Source of the DNA: an uncultured Acidimicrobiales bacterium
GTDB taxonomy: Bacteria; Actinomycetota; Acidimicrobiia; Acidimicrobiales; Aldehydirespiratoraceae
DNA length: 15,054 nt
Assembly (NCBI GenBank): GCA_938091985.1
Contig: CALKOE010000254.1
Span: 1 to 15,054, forward strand
Direction of reading: 5' to 3'
The translations under genes and the position numbers were made by a program. This document shows, in pieces, positions 7,030 to 13,661 of this stretch; the stretch's first letter is position 1; each line of letters opens with the position of its first letter. A model generated the notes under the pieces. It was not told the origin of the DNA and did not search any database. It saw nothing but the letters and a program-made list of their open reading frames with translations.

Positions 7030-8154
7030 ATGCTGACCCGAGTGCTCGAGTGCGACCGCCGGGGCCGAGCTGTGCTCGCCGACATCGAGTCCGCACCCTC
7101 GGCTTCGACCACCTGGCGCTGGATCGATATCGAAGTCCAGCCCGAAGACACCGAAGAACTCATCGAGCTGTCGTCACGATTCTCGCTCGATCCGCTCGCG
7201 GTTCGTGACGCGATCCACGATCCCGACCTACCGAAGACTGATGACTTCGGCGAGTCGTTGCTCGTCGTGCTCCACGGACTGTCCGAGACCCATGTGGCGA
7301 CGTACGAGGTCGACTGCTTCCTCACCGATCACGAGCTCATCACGATGCGCCGTCAGCACTCCCCAGCGATCGAGGCGCTCTGGCAGAACCTGCAGCAGCG
7401 ACCCGAGTTGACGAGTGGTGGCGCCGACGAATTACTGGCTCGGCTGGCTGATGTGCTCACGCGACGCCTGATCGCGATCCTCGACGTCTTCGACGACCGC
7501 ATCGAGGGCCTCATCGAACTCGCGCTCAGCGCCGACGGCACGCTCATCCGCGAGGTCACAACCGTTCGTAAGGATCTGGCCGCGGTGCGCAGGGCGGTCC
7601 ACCCACAGCGAGAGACACTCGACTTGCTGCGCGTCTCGACCTCACCACTCATCAGCAAGGCCGGCCGACGTCGATACTCCGACGTGTTCGACGTGGCAAC
7701 TCGCCTCGCATCGGGCATCGATGCGGCTCGCACGGCCCTCACCGAGACCCTCGACGCCTATCGAGGCGCTGAGGCAAAGCAGGCCACGGAGGTGAGCAAA
7801 GTCCTCACCATCTACGCCGCCATCATGTTGCCGCTCAGTCTCATCGTCGGGTTCTTCGGCATGAACTTCGAGAACCTCCCGGGCACAGCCAACGACGGTG
7901 GTTGGGTCGTGGTCACTCTTGCCATGGGTGTGCTCACCACGGTCTCGCTCGGCATGTTCGTGGCGCTCGGATGGATCAAACGGCCGTCCGGGCGCAAGGC
8001 GAGCGCCGTGCTCGGACGGGGGCTGATCGAGGGCGCTCGGGCCCCGATCGAGCTGGTGAGCGCCGCGCTCGAGATCTCGGTGACGCCACTGCGTTCAGCC
8101 GCGACTCGGCGCCGCGACCCGGACAAGCCGGCATCGCGACACCCTCCGACCTGA
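7030..8154 (+). CDS. corA: CorA-family divalent cation (Mg2+/Co2+) channel with C-terminal extension
   Basis: 374 residues from the ATG at 7030; a TTG at 7009 is in frame, but the later ATG fits the family N-terminus better. The large N-terminal cytoplasmic domain is followed by a long helix, then membrane helix 1 (about 258-276), the family signature GMNF (277-280, in FFGMNFENLPG), a short outer loop and helix 2 (about 292-314). CorA pentamers conduct Mg2+ inward and gate on internal Mg2+. Unusually, some 57 residues follow helix 2 (GRKASAVLGRGLIEG and onward, ending basic and proline-rich), whereas most family members end within roughly ten residues. No Shine-Dalgarno is visible. The gene converges with the gene ending at 8162, seven bases away. 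The subfamily, and so the exact ion, is not certain. Confidence 0.88.
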   Translation: MLTRVLECDRRGRAVLADIESAPSASTTWRWIDIEVQPEDTEELIELSSRFSLDPLAVRDAIHDPDLPKTDDFGESLLVVLHGLSETHVATYEVDCFLTDHELITMRRQHSPAIEALWQNLQQRPELTSGGADELLARLADVLTRRLIAILDVFDDRIEGLIELALSADGTLIREVTTVRKDLAAVRRAVHPQRETLDLLRVSTSPLISKAGRRRYSDVFDVATRLASGIDAARTALTETLDAYRGAEAKQATEVSKVLTIYAAIMLPLSLIVGFFGMNFENLPGTANDGGWVVVTLAMGVLTTVSLGMFVALGWIKRPSGRKASAVLGRGLIEGARAPIELVSAALEISVTPLRSAATRRRDPDKPASRHPPT

Positions 8155-8161
8155 CCAACGC

Positions 8162-8944
8162 TCAGTCGCGGTCGTGGCCATTGCCGTTGCCGTTGCCGTT
8201 GGAGTGGCCATTCCCCTTGCCCTTCGCATGACCGTTGCCGTTGCCGTTGCCCTCGGCGGCATCGTCGTCATCGCCGTCATCGTCAGTGCCCGTGGACTCT
8301 TCGCCGTCGTCGTCCGCATCGTCGTCGTCGGACTTACCGCAGTCTGTGCCTGCCGCTTCGCTCACGCGATCACCATGGGTTCCGTCGACTTCTGTGATCT
8401 TGTCCCGAGCGACCAATGAGACGTAGTGCCCGTGGTTCAACGCTCCCTCGCACGCAAGCTCGAGTTCCTCGGTGTCGAGACCGTCCGAGGGATCGACGCC
8501 CTCGATCTCCCGATCTGACTTGTCGACGTCGTCGGCGTCGGCGTCATCGCCAACTGTTTCGCCCTCATCGTGCTCATCTTCACCGCCGGCGACAGCCGAG
8601 TCGTCTTCCGGCGACCCTTCGTCGTCCTCGGCTGCAGTGTCGAACGTCTCGGCAAATTCGGGGTCAGGGCTGTCGAGCAGCGTGACCGTGCCGGTCGCGG
8701 CCGCAGCGACGCTGGCCAGGCCGAGGACCGCTGCGGTAGCGGCCACCGCTGTCCGACGGGCGATTCGACCGGTGACTCTGTGTGACGCGAGGGTCAACTG
8801 AGGCGCCGGGCTACTCGCAGCTCCCGGCGCATGCAGACCGGCCAACATCTCGCCTATGGCGCCATGCTCGCTTGTCACGGTCCCGTTGGCCGCAGCCTCG
8901 ATGATCGCGTCGGACTCTCCAGAGGAGAATTCGGTCATGCCCAT
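8162..8944 (-). CDS. One-pass membrane protein with anti-sigma-like N-terminus, acidic outer region and Asn-Gly tail
   Basis: 260 residues. Residues 10-40 are a short cytoplasmic segment alignable with that of the membrane protein at 9564-10283 (IIEAAANGTVTSEHG versus ILDAASSGATISGYE). One membrane helix lies at about 66-88. Outside it, residues 95-160 are very rich in Asp/Glu. Residues 164-203 form a compact piece bearing NHGHYVSLVAR and VSEAAGTDCGK with two cysteines (164, 202). It ends with another Asp-rich run and a tail of Asn-Gly, Lys-Gly and His-Gly repeats ending HDRD. It starts 24 bases after the sigma factor gene, the usual place for an anti-sigma factor, so a role in holding that sigma at the membrane is inferred. 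No zinc-binding HxxxCxxC anti-sigma motif is present. The acidic region might bind cations. Start could be either ATG at 8944 or 8938. Confidence 0.75.
   Translation of the reverse strand: MGMTEFSSGESDAIIEAAANGTVTSEHGAIGEMLAGLHAPGAASSPAPQLTLASHRVTGRIARRTAVAATAAVLGLASVAAAATGTVTLLDSPDPEFAETFDTAAEDDEGSPEDDSAVAGGEDEHDEGETVGDDADADDVDKSDREIEGVDPSDGLDTEELELACEGALNHGHYVSLVARDKITEVDGTHGDRVSEAAGTDCGKSDDDDADDDGEESTGTDDDGDDDDAAEGNGNGNGHAKGKGNGHSNGNGNGNGHDRD
8178..8252. repeat. In-frame hexanucleotide repeat encoding Asn-Gly
   Basis: Two runs of the 6-base unit GGCAAC (read on the minus strand; GTTGCC on the plus strand), at about 8180-8201 and 8232-8251, separated by a degenerate Lys/His-Gly stretch. 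The unit keeps frame when copied or lost, so tail length could vary between strains. Confidence 0.7.
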
Positions 8945-8968
8945 TGATCGCTCGGGCGACCCCAGGCG

Positions 8969-9571
8969 TTACACCACCGAGAGAATTTCTTGCCGATCAG
9001 ATTCTTCGATCCCCGGCAGATCGTGTTGCTCTATGAGCGCCCTGAGCGCGTTCAAGCCTCGGTGGCTCAGCACTCTCACGTTCTCCGGCGTGATCCCGAG
9101 GAGGTCGGCAACCTCATCGACACTCAAGCCGCCGAGCACACGCAATCCGACGACATCAGCCTGACGCGATGAAATCTGGCGAAGAAGTGCCACTGCCCAA
9201 TCCGGCCCGTCATCAACGAGATGGGCATCCAATCGGGGCTCGTGCGGCACTTCGGCCACCGCAAGCGGACGCCGACTGGACCTGCGCACCTCGTCGACGA
9301 GACGTCGCCGAGCGATCGTGAACAGCCATCGCCGAAACTGCTCGCCGTCGCCCGAGAACCGATCGAGTGAACCGGCGACGGACTCCCAAGTGGCCGACCC
9401 GACATCGGCCGCGAATCCCGGCGAGACCGTTTCGAGGTAGCGGCGTAGCCCTGGTTCGTAGGTCCGGTGGATCGCAGCGAACGCGTCCTGGTCGCCGTTT
9501 TTCGCGTCGTCGATCAGCGATGACGGCACCCCAGCTATGTGGGTGCGTCGGCGCCGCTGCTGTCTACTCAT
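8969..9571 (-). CDS. ECF-like RNA polymerase sigma factor
   Basis: 200 residues from the ATG at 9571. Region 2 spans about residues 26-98, with the core-binding helix pattern FAAIHRTYEPGLRRYL and the promoter-contacting block FRRWLFTIARRRLVDEVRR (79-97), rich in Arg as expected. Region 4 spans about 125-182: SSRQADVVGLRVLGGLS, then the helix-turn-helix DEVADLLGITPENVRVLSH and a basic end. The size and two-domain layout are those of ECF (group IV) sigma factors. The start overlaps the stop of the preceding membrane-protein gene by eight bases (ATGAGTAG), implying translational coupling. In-frame starts further upstream would lie inside that gene and are rejected. The next gene downstream encodes a probable membrane partner. 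It should direct transcription of an envelope or stress regulon; the signal is unknown. Confidence 0.88.
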   Translation of the reverse strand: MSRQQRRRRTHIAGVPSSLIDDAKNGDQDAFAAIHRTYEPGLRRYLETVSPGFAADVGSATWESVAGSLDRFSGDGEQFRRWLFTIARRRLVDEVRRSSRRPLAVAEVPHEPRLDAHLVDDGPDWAVALLRQISSRQADVVGLRVLGGLSVDEVADLLGITPENVRVLSHRGLNALRALIEQHDLPGIEESDRQEILSVV

Positions 9572-10283
9572 CTCGCTCACTCGGCTTGCCCTTGCCATTG
9601 TCACTGCTGTTGCCTTTGCCGTTGCCGTTGCCGTTGCCGTTGTTCCCGAGCGGCTCCATCGTCGTGGTGGTAGGTACGACGGTCGTCGTGGGCGGGGTCG
9701 GCGTGGAACTTGTGGGAGATGTTGTCGACGGCGCAGCCGTCGTGGTCGACGCTGGAGCGCTGCTCGGAGTGGACGGATTGGTCCCCGCGGGATCCGATGT
9801 CGGCCCGCCGGGGCTCGGACTGGAGCCCGCGTCATCTCCAGTCGGGTCGTCCGCCACACCGAGAACGGAGCTCACCGGCTCGCCTGGAAGGTCAGATGTC
9901 GATCCCCCGTCTTCGCCAGCCGGGAAGTCTGCGGTATCGCTCACGACCCGCTCGGCCGCTCCATTGCCCCCGGCGTCCGGCTCAGTGTCGACAGCAGGTC
10001 CCGTGCCGGAGAACGCGACGACTCCGATGACGGCGGCAAGGGTCGAGGCCGCCAGGACGATGATGCCCGGCTTCACCACCGCCGCAGCACCCGCGAACCT
10101 TCCAGGCGACGACGCGCCGACCGCCGCAGCGACCGCCGACGTGCTGATCGCAGTGCCTGCCGGCACCGGCGTCGTCGCTCTGACCCGAGTGAGAAGTGCC
10201 CCGACCTGCTCATATCCCGAGATCGTCGCTCCCGACGATGCCGCGTCGAGGATCGCTGCAGATGTCTCGAATGGATCGGTCAT
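9564..10283 (-). CDS. One-pass membrane protein with anti-sigma-like N-terminus, Thr/Pro/Ser-rich stalk and Asn-Gly tail
   Basis: 239 residues. The N-terminal cytoplasmic part (about 1-68) includes ILDAASSGATISGYEQVGALL, alignable with the membrane protein at 8162-8944. One membrane helix lies at about 72-92. The outer region is acidic/Gly-rich (100-165), then Thr/Pro/Ser-rich (165-209), like a cell-wall-spanning or O-glycosylated stalk. It ends in an Asn-Gly/Lys-Gly tail (213-234) and SERDE. No enzymatic motif or cysteine is present. The ATG overlaps the TGA of the short sigma-like gene (ATGA, 10280-10283) and its own TAG overlaps the start of the next sigma gene, so the genes are tightly coupled. 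The layout suggests an anti-sigma or sigma-sequestering sensor for one of the two neighbours; this is inference from position and topology. Confidence 0.75.
   Translation of the reverse strand: MTDPFETSAAILDAASSGATISGYEQVGALLTRVRATTPVPAGTAISTSAVAAAVGASSPGRFAGAAAVVKPGIIVLAASTLAAVIGVVAFSGTGPAVDTEPDAGGNGAAERVVSDTADFPAGEDGGSTSDLPGEPVSSVLGVADDPTGDDAGSSPSPGGPTSDPAGTNPSTPSSAPASTTTAAPSTTSPTSSTPTPPTTTVVPTTTTMEPLGNNGNGNGNGKGNSSDNGKGKPSERDE
9611..9643. repeat. In-frame hexanucleotide repeat encoding Asn-Gly
   Basis: Run of the same GTTGCC unit (plus strand; GGCAAC on the coding strand) as at 8178-8252, inside the tail of the upstream membrane-protein gene. It encodes alternating Asn and Gly. Confidence 0.65.
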
Positions 10284-10735
10284 GCCGCTGTCCCTTCGCG
10301 CATCAACCGAGCGAGACCCTCGTGGCCGGCGAGACGGACTCGCTCCACGGGGCGGCCGATGACAAATGCTGTCTCGAACTCGTCCAGTCCGGCTACAACC
10401 CGGAGGGCAACCACGTCCATCTCGAGCGGTGCCAATGCCCGCATCGCCTGGATCGCAGGGTCGTCGGTGTCATCGGGGTCTGGGCAGACCACCATGCCGT
10501 CGCGAGCGGACCGCAAGAGCCAAATCAGCGGGGCGACACCCTCGGGCTGCAGCGCCAAGGTCCGCGCGGCCCGAGCCCAAACCTCGTCCATGTCCTCGAG
10601 CGCCTCCGGGTTGACGACCTCGAGATAGCGCTCGAGCACCGGGTGGAATCGCTCGTAAAGATCTGCCCATGCGAGGGCGTCGCCTTGGCGCGCACCCGCT
10701 ACGGACGGATCCACGACGGCCAGGCTCAACGACAT
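10280..10735 (-). CDS. Short, divergent sigma-70-like protein with degenerate region 2
   Basis: 151 residues. Residues 12-62 resemble sigma region 2.1-2.2 (ARQGDALAWADLYERFHP and VLERYLEVVNPEALEDMDEVWARA), in the same order as the neighbouring sigma at 8969-9571. The following segment, APLIWLLRSARDGMVVCPDP (68-87), lacks the Arg-rich promoter-contacting block that the neighbour has. Residues 96-147 resemble region 4 (LAPLEMDVVALRVVAGLDEFE then AFVIGRPVERVRLAGHEG), a recognisable helix-turn-helix. The linker between regions is acidic and short. It may be a sigma-like protein that no longer melts DNA, a regulator of its neighbour, or an ECF with altered specificity. It heads the four-gene cassette; its stop overlaps the next start by four bases. 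The ATG at 10735 lacks a clear Shine-Dalgarno. Confidence 0.75.
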   Translation of the reverse strand: MSLSLAVVDPSVAGARQGDALAWADLYERFHPVLERYLEVVNPEALEDMDEVWARAARTLALQPEGVAPLIWLLRSARDGMVVCPDPDDTDDPAIQAMRALAPLEMDVVALRVVAGLDEFETAFVIGRPVERVRLAGHEGLARLMREGTAA

Positions 10736-10822
10736 GTAGGCCTATCGACCCACAACGCCAACAGGTTGACCGATTTCTTTTTGCGTCTGCCGATCGGCGG
10801 ATTGGAAGCTCTCCGTTGCGGC
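10736..10822 (-). promoter_or_regulatory. Upstream region of the sigma/membrane-protein cassette, with a possible ECF-type promoter
   Basis: This gap is the likely promoter region of the four-gene cassette. On the minus strand AACC (10767-10764) and TCGA (10748-10745) lie 15 bases apart and nine bases before the start, which loosely resembles ECF -35 (AAC) and -10 elements. A 10-bp palindrome GCCGATCGGC (10789-10798) and an 8-bp palindrome TAGGCCTA (10737-10744) are present. No terminator with a T-run on the minus strand is seen for the peptidase gene. Confidence 0.3.
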
Positions 10823-12631
10823 TCAGACTCGCCCGGCGGCCTCCGCTGCAGCTTCGGCCCGGGCGATCTGCGTGTCGACGATGTCGAGGCCCGCCGACCA
10901 GAACGCGGGATCAGCGAGATCACAGCCGACGATCGCGCCGAGTTCCTCCGGCCATTGCGAGCCGCCGGCACCGAGCAGCTCGAGATAGCTCGGCACGAAT
11001 GCTGCACCCTGGGCCTCGTACTGGGCGTAGACGGACAGGGCCAGGAGCTGCCCATAGGCGTAGGCGTAGACGTAGCCAGGCGTGCCGATGAAGTGCGGGA
11101 TGTAGGACCACCAGGTGCGGTACCCCTCCGTCACCTCGACCGTGTCGCCGAACAGATCGGTCTGGGTGCGAGACCAGTGGTCGGCGAAGTCATCGGTCGA
11201 CAGCTCGCCGATCTCTCGACGATGGGTGTGCACCGCATCTTCGAAGCGGTTCATGGCGACCTGACGGAACACCGTCGCGATGTTGCCTTCAACCTGCTGA
11301 GCGAGTAGCGCGAATCGGTCAGCGGGATCATCGGTCTGATCCAACAGCCGCTCGAACGTGACCGTCTCGCCGAAGACCGAGGCCGTTTCGGCCAGCGTCA
11401 ACGGTGTCGACTGGTGGAAGATCCCCTGGGGACGCGAGAGGTAGCCGTGGAGCGCATGTCCCAGCTCGTGCGCAAGTGTGAGCACGTCGCCTGGCGTTGC
11501 CGTGTAGTTGAGGAAGACATACGGGTGATGGTTGGGCACCGTGTAGGCGCAAAAAGCGCCGCCCCGCTTGTTGTCACGGACCGGGGCATCGATCCAACCC
11601 TCGTCGTAGAACCGGTCGACGATGTCGGCCAGCTCCGGGCTGAAACTCGCGTAGGCGTCGCGCACGGTTGCCTTGGCATCGTTCCACGGCACATGGACGT
11701 TGGTTTCGGCCACCGACGAGCCACGGTCGTAATCGGCAAGCCGGTCCACACCGAGCACCTTCGCCTTCAGCGCATACCAACGCTGCGGGAGGTCGTAGCG
11801 GCCGACCACGGCCTCGACGAGTGCGTCGACCGATGCATCGGTGGCCTCGTTGCCCTGATTCCAGGCGGTGATCCACGTCGGGTAGTTGCGGAGACGATCT
11901 TCGGTGCTCTTCTCGGCCAGCAGCGTGTTGAACACGAATGCCCGATTGCGCAGCCCTGGCTCGAGCCCTGCGGTCACGGCGTCGGCGGCGGTCTTGCGAA
12001 CCGCGCGGTCGGGGTGCATCAGGCGCGACAGACCGGCATCGAGCGGCATCTCGTCGCCGTCGATCTCGACTCGGATCGCCGAGGTCAATTCGGTGAAGAG
12101 CCGGACCCACGCGGAACGCCCGGTGGGTGCCTTGTTGGCAAGCAGCTTCTCCTCGGCCTCGCTGAGAACGTGGGGGAGCCGCAGCCGTGCGGTCTCGAGG
12201 TGGTGACGGTGAGACGCCAGCTCGGCAGTGTGGACCAGTTCCGTGGCACGGGCCTCGTCGATGGCCAGCCATTCGAGTTCGAACCAGACCAATTCAGCGC
12301 TGAGCTGGGCGGTGCGTTCCTGAATCTGTGCCATGAGGGCGCCGTTGGCCGGGTCGGCGACGTCGGTGGCGAACCGCAGAGACGCATAGTTGGCTGCCCG
12401 GTGCGCTGCTTCGAGCAGATCAGCCTGGGTTTCGAGCCAAGCGGCGATTTCGGCAGCACTTGCGTCGGCCAGCTTGCCCTTCGCTGCGGCGGTGAGTGCG
12501 GCGGCCATCTCGTCCGCCCGGTCGAGCAGCGCCAGTGCGCCCTCGGTTCCCTTGCCATCGACGAGGGTTTCGATGTCCCAGGCGACGTCTTCTGCGCCGG
12601 TCGCCGGGTCGTTGGTCTCGGTAGCGGTCAT
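10823..12631 (-). CDS. M3-family oligoendopeptidase (PepF-like zinc metallopeptidase)
   Basis: 602 residues from the ATG at 12631. The zinc site is HELGH (388-392), with the third ligand probably Glu415 in LTLAETASVFGE. The surrounding sequence (TLAHELGHALHGYLS, then QGIFHQSTPLTLAETASVF) and the length are those of the M3B oligoendopeptidase F group, cytoplasmic enzymes that cut short peptides enclosed in a deep channel. The late motif GYRTWWSYIPHFIGTPGYVYAYAYGQLLAL (split over about 537-566) carries the His/Tyr residues typical of the family active site. There is no signal peptide. An in-frame extension to 12721 would run into the cytochrome bd subunit II gene and is rejected; TACACT seven bases before the ATG supports this start. 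The gene follows the cytochrome bd genes by 28 bases, but I see no functional link. Confidence 0.93.
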   Translation of the reverse strand: MTATETNDPATGAEDVAWDIETLVDGKGTEGALALLDRADEMAAALTAAAKGKLADASAAEIAAWLETQADLLEAAHRAANYASLRFATDVADPANGALMAQIQERTAQLSAELVWFELEWLAIDEARATELVHTAELASHRHHLETARLRLPHVLSEAEEKLLANKAPTGRSAWVRLFTELTSAIRVEIDGDEMPLDAGLSRLMHPDRAVRKTAADAVTAGLEPGLRNRAFVFNTLLAEKSTEDRLRNYPTWITAWNQGNEATDASVDALVEAVVGRYDLPQRWYALKAKVLGVDRLADYDRGSSVAETNVHVPWNDAKATVRDAYASFSPELADIVDRFYDEGWIDAPVRDNKRGGAFCAYTVPNHHPYVFLNYTATPGDVLTLAHELGHALHGYLSRPQGIFHQSTPLTLAETASVFGETVTFERLLDQTDDPADRFALLAQQVEGNIATVFRQVAMNRFEDAVHTHRREIGELSTDDFADHWSRTQTDLFGDTVEVTEGYRTWWSYIPHFIGTPGYVYAYAYGQLLALSVYAQYEAQGAAFVPSYLELLGAGGSQWPEELGAIVGCDLADPAFWSAGLDIVDTQIARAEAAAEAAGRV

Positions 12632-12638
12632 CCGGCGG

Positions 12639-12644
12639 AGTGTA
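12639..12644 (-). promoter_or_regulatory. Possible -10 box (TACACT) of a leaderless start
   Basis: TACACT (minus strand) fits TANNNT and ends seven bases before the ATG at 12631. It lies in the 28-base gap after the cytochrome bd subunit II gene. No Shine-Dalgarno is visible, so the peptidase may be expressed from its own leaderless transcript. Confidence 0.4.
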
Positions 12645-12659
12645 GAGCCGCCAGTCGAC

Positions 12660-13661
12660 TCACTCGACGCCCACACGGTTGCGATCGGCGAGAAAGAGCA
12701 GGAAGACCAGCGGCGGCACAACCAGGACCGAGGCGAGTCCGAATGCGATGACCAGGCCCCACAAGGTCGCCGACTCGGTGACCTTGTCGTCGATTCTCAT
12801 CTCGTCGACGAGCACCCACGGATACTGGGCCACACCCCATCCGACCACGATGCTGCCCACGGCGACGACCGCCGCGGCCCGCGCGGCTCGGAGACGACTC
12901 GAACGCAACAGAGCGAGCGTGGCGATGCCGCCCGCGGCCGAGACCGCTACGAGAGGCGCACCACGAGACGTCAGGCGATCAAACAGTGTCTCGGCATCGG
13001 CCGCGAGCGGAATGATCCCGACCAGGGCGACCACACCGGTGACAACGCCGACGATCATGGCGCGGCGTCGCAGCCAGTCGGCCAGTTCGGGGGCGTCGAG
13101 TCCGGCCGCATCAGCCGCGAGAAACACACCCGCCAGGAACGTGCAGGTCAGCACCGACAGGATCCCACCGAGAATCGACGTGGGATTCAGCCACGACGTC
13201 CAGAGATCTCCGGTGCCCTCCGCTGGCACGCGCCCGCTCGCGACCCCACCGGCGATGGCGCCGAGGAAGAACGGGGTGATGAGCGACGACGATGCAAAGA
13301 CCGCTCCGGCAACACGGGCCCAGCCGAGCGAGGGGGAGAACTTGCGAAACGCGAACCCTGCGCCGCGCAACACGATGCCGAGTCCGGCCAACCAGAAGGG
13401 AATCGCGAGCGTGCGCATGAGCTGCGCGAACGCGTCGGGGAAACCAGTCCACAAGAACACGAGCACAAAGATCAACCACACGTGGTTGGCCTCCCAGACG
13501 GGCCCGATCGCGTGGTCGATGATTCGACGCAGCCGGCCGCCCTTCTCGGCGCTGCCCGCCACCAAGTCCCACACACCGCTGCCGAAGTCGGCGCCGCCGA
13601 ACACGGCGTAGAGCACGATGCCGAGAAACATCAACGCGGCCACGACATCGACGAGGTTCAC
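12660..13661 (-). CDS. cydB: Cytochrome bd quinol oxidase subunit II
   Basis: 333 residues with eight or nine hydrophobic helices. Family features include the first helix with VFGGADFGSGVWDL (20-33, matching the conserved GxDxG) and GPVWEANHVWLIF (53-65), the strongly conserved Trp/Glu-Asn motif of subunit II. It forms a membrane heterodimer with subunit I, oxidising quinol and reducing O2 to water with high oxygen affinity. The GTG at 13661 overlaps the stop TGA of subunit I (GTGA), the usual translationally coupled arrangement. Reading further upstream in the same frame (to 14033) only runs inside the subunit I gene. No genes for the CydCD assembly transporter are seen downstream; the peptidase gene follows instead. 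Confidence 0.93.
   Translation of the reverse strand: MNLVDVVAALMFLGIVLYAVFGGADFGSGVWDLVAGSAEKGGRLRRIIDHAIGPVWEANHVWLIFVLVFLWTGFPDAFAQLMRTLAIPFWLAGLGIVLRGAGFAFRKFSPSLGWARVAGAVFASSSLITPFFLGAIAGGVASGRVPAEGTGDLWTSWLNPTSILGGILSVLTCTFLAGVFLAADAAGLDAPELADWLRRRAMIVGVVTGVVALVGIIPLAADAETLFDRLTSRGAPLVAVSAAGGIATLALLRSSRLRAARAAAVVAVGSIVVGWGVAQYPWVLVDEMRIDDKVTESATLWGLVIAFGLASVLVVPPLVFLLFLADRNRVGVE

Noticed and set aside
8165..8255. Tandem GTTGCC units considered as a CRISPR or replication-origin iteron array
   Set aside because: The unit is six bases without spacers, stays in frame inside a gene and encodes Asn-Gly, so it is a coding repeat.
8174..8419. Plus-strand frame with Ala-Val repeats resembling membrane helices
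   Set aside because: It is the antisense reading of the Asn-Gly and Asp-rich coding repeats of the minus-strand membrane protein; the hydrophobicity follows from the GTTGCC repeat.
9572..9859. N-terminal extension of the sigma factor to residue -96
   Set aside because: The extension is Arg/Pro-rich, overlaps the upstream membrane-protein gene in another frame, and the ATG at 9571 gives a normal ECF-like length with coupled start.
10789..10798. GCCGATCGGC palindrome considered as a terminator of the peptidase gene
   Set aside because: It has no loop and no T-run follows on the minus strand; it could be a protein-binding site but one copy is weak evidence.
11414..12751. A 445-residue plus-strand frame
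   Set aside because: It is opposite the M3 peptidase gene, whose zinc motif and family length are clear; the plus frame has no recognisable domain.
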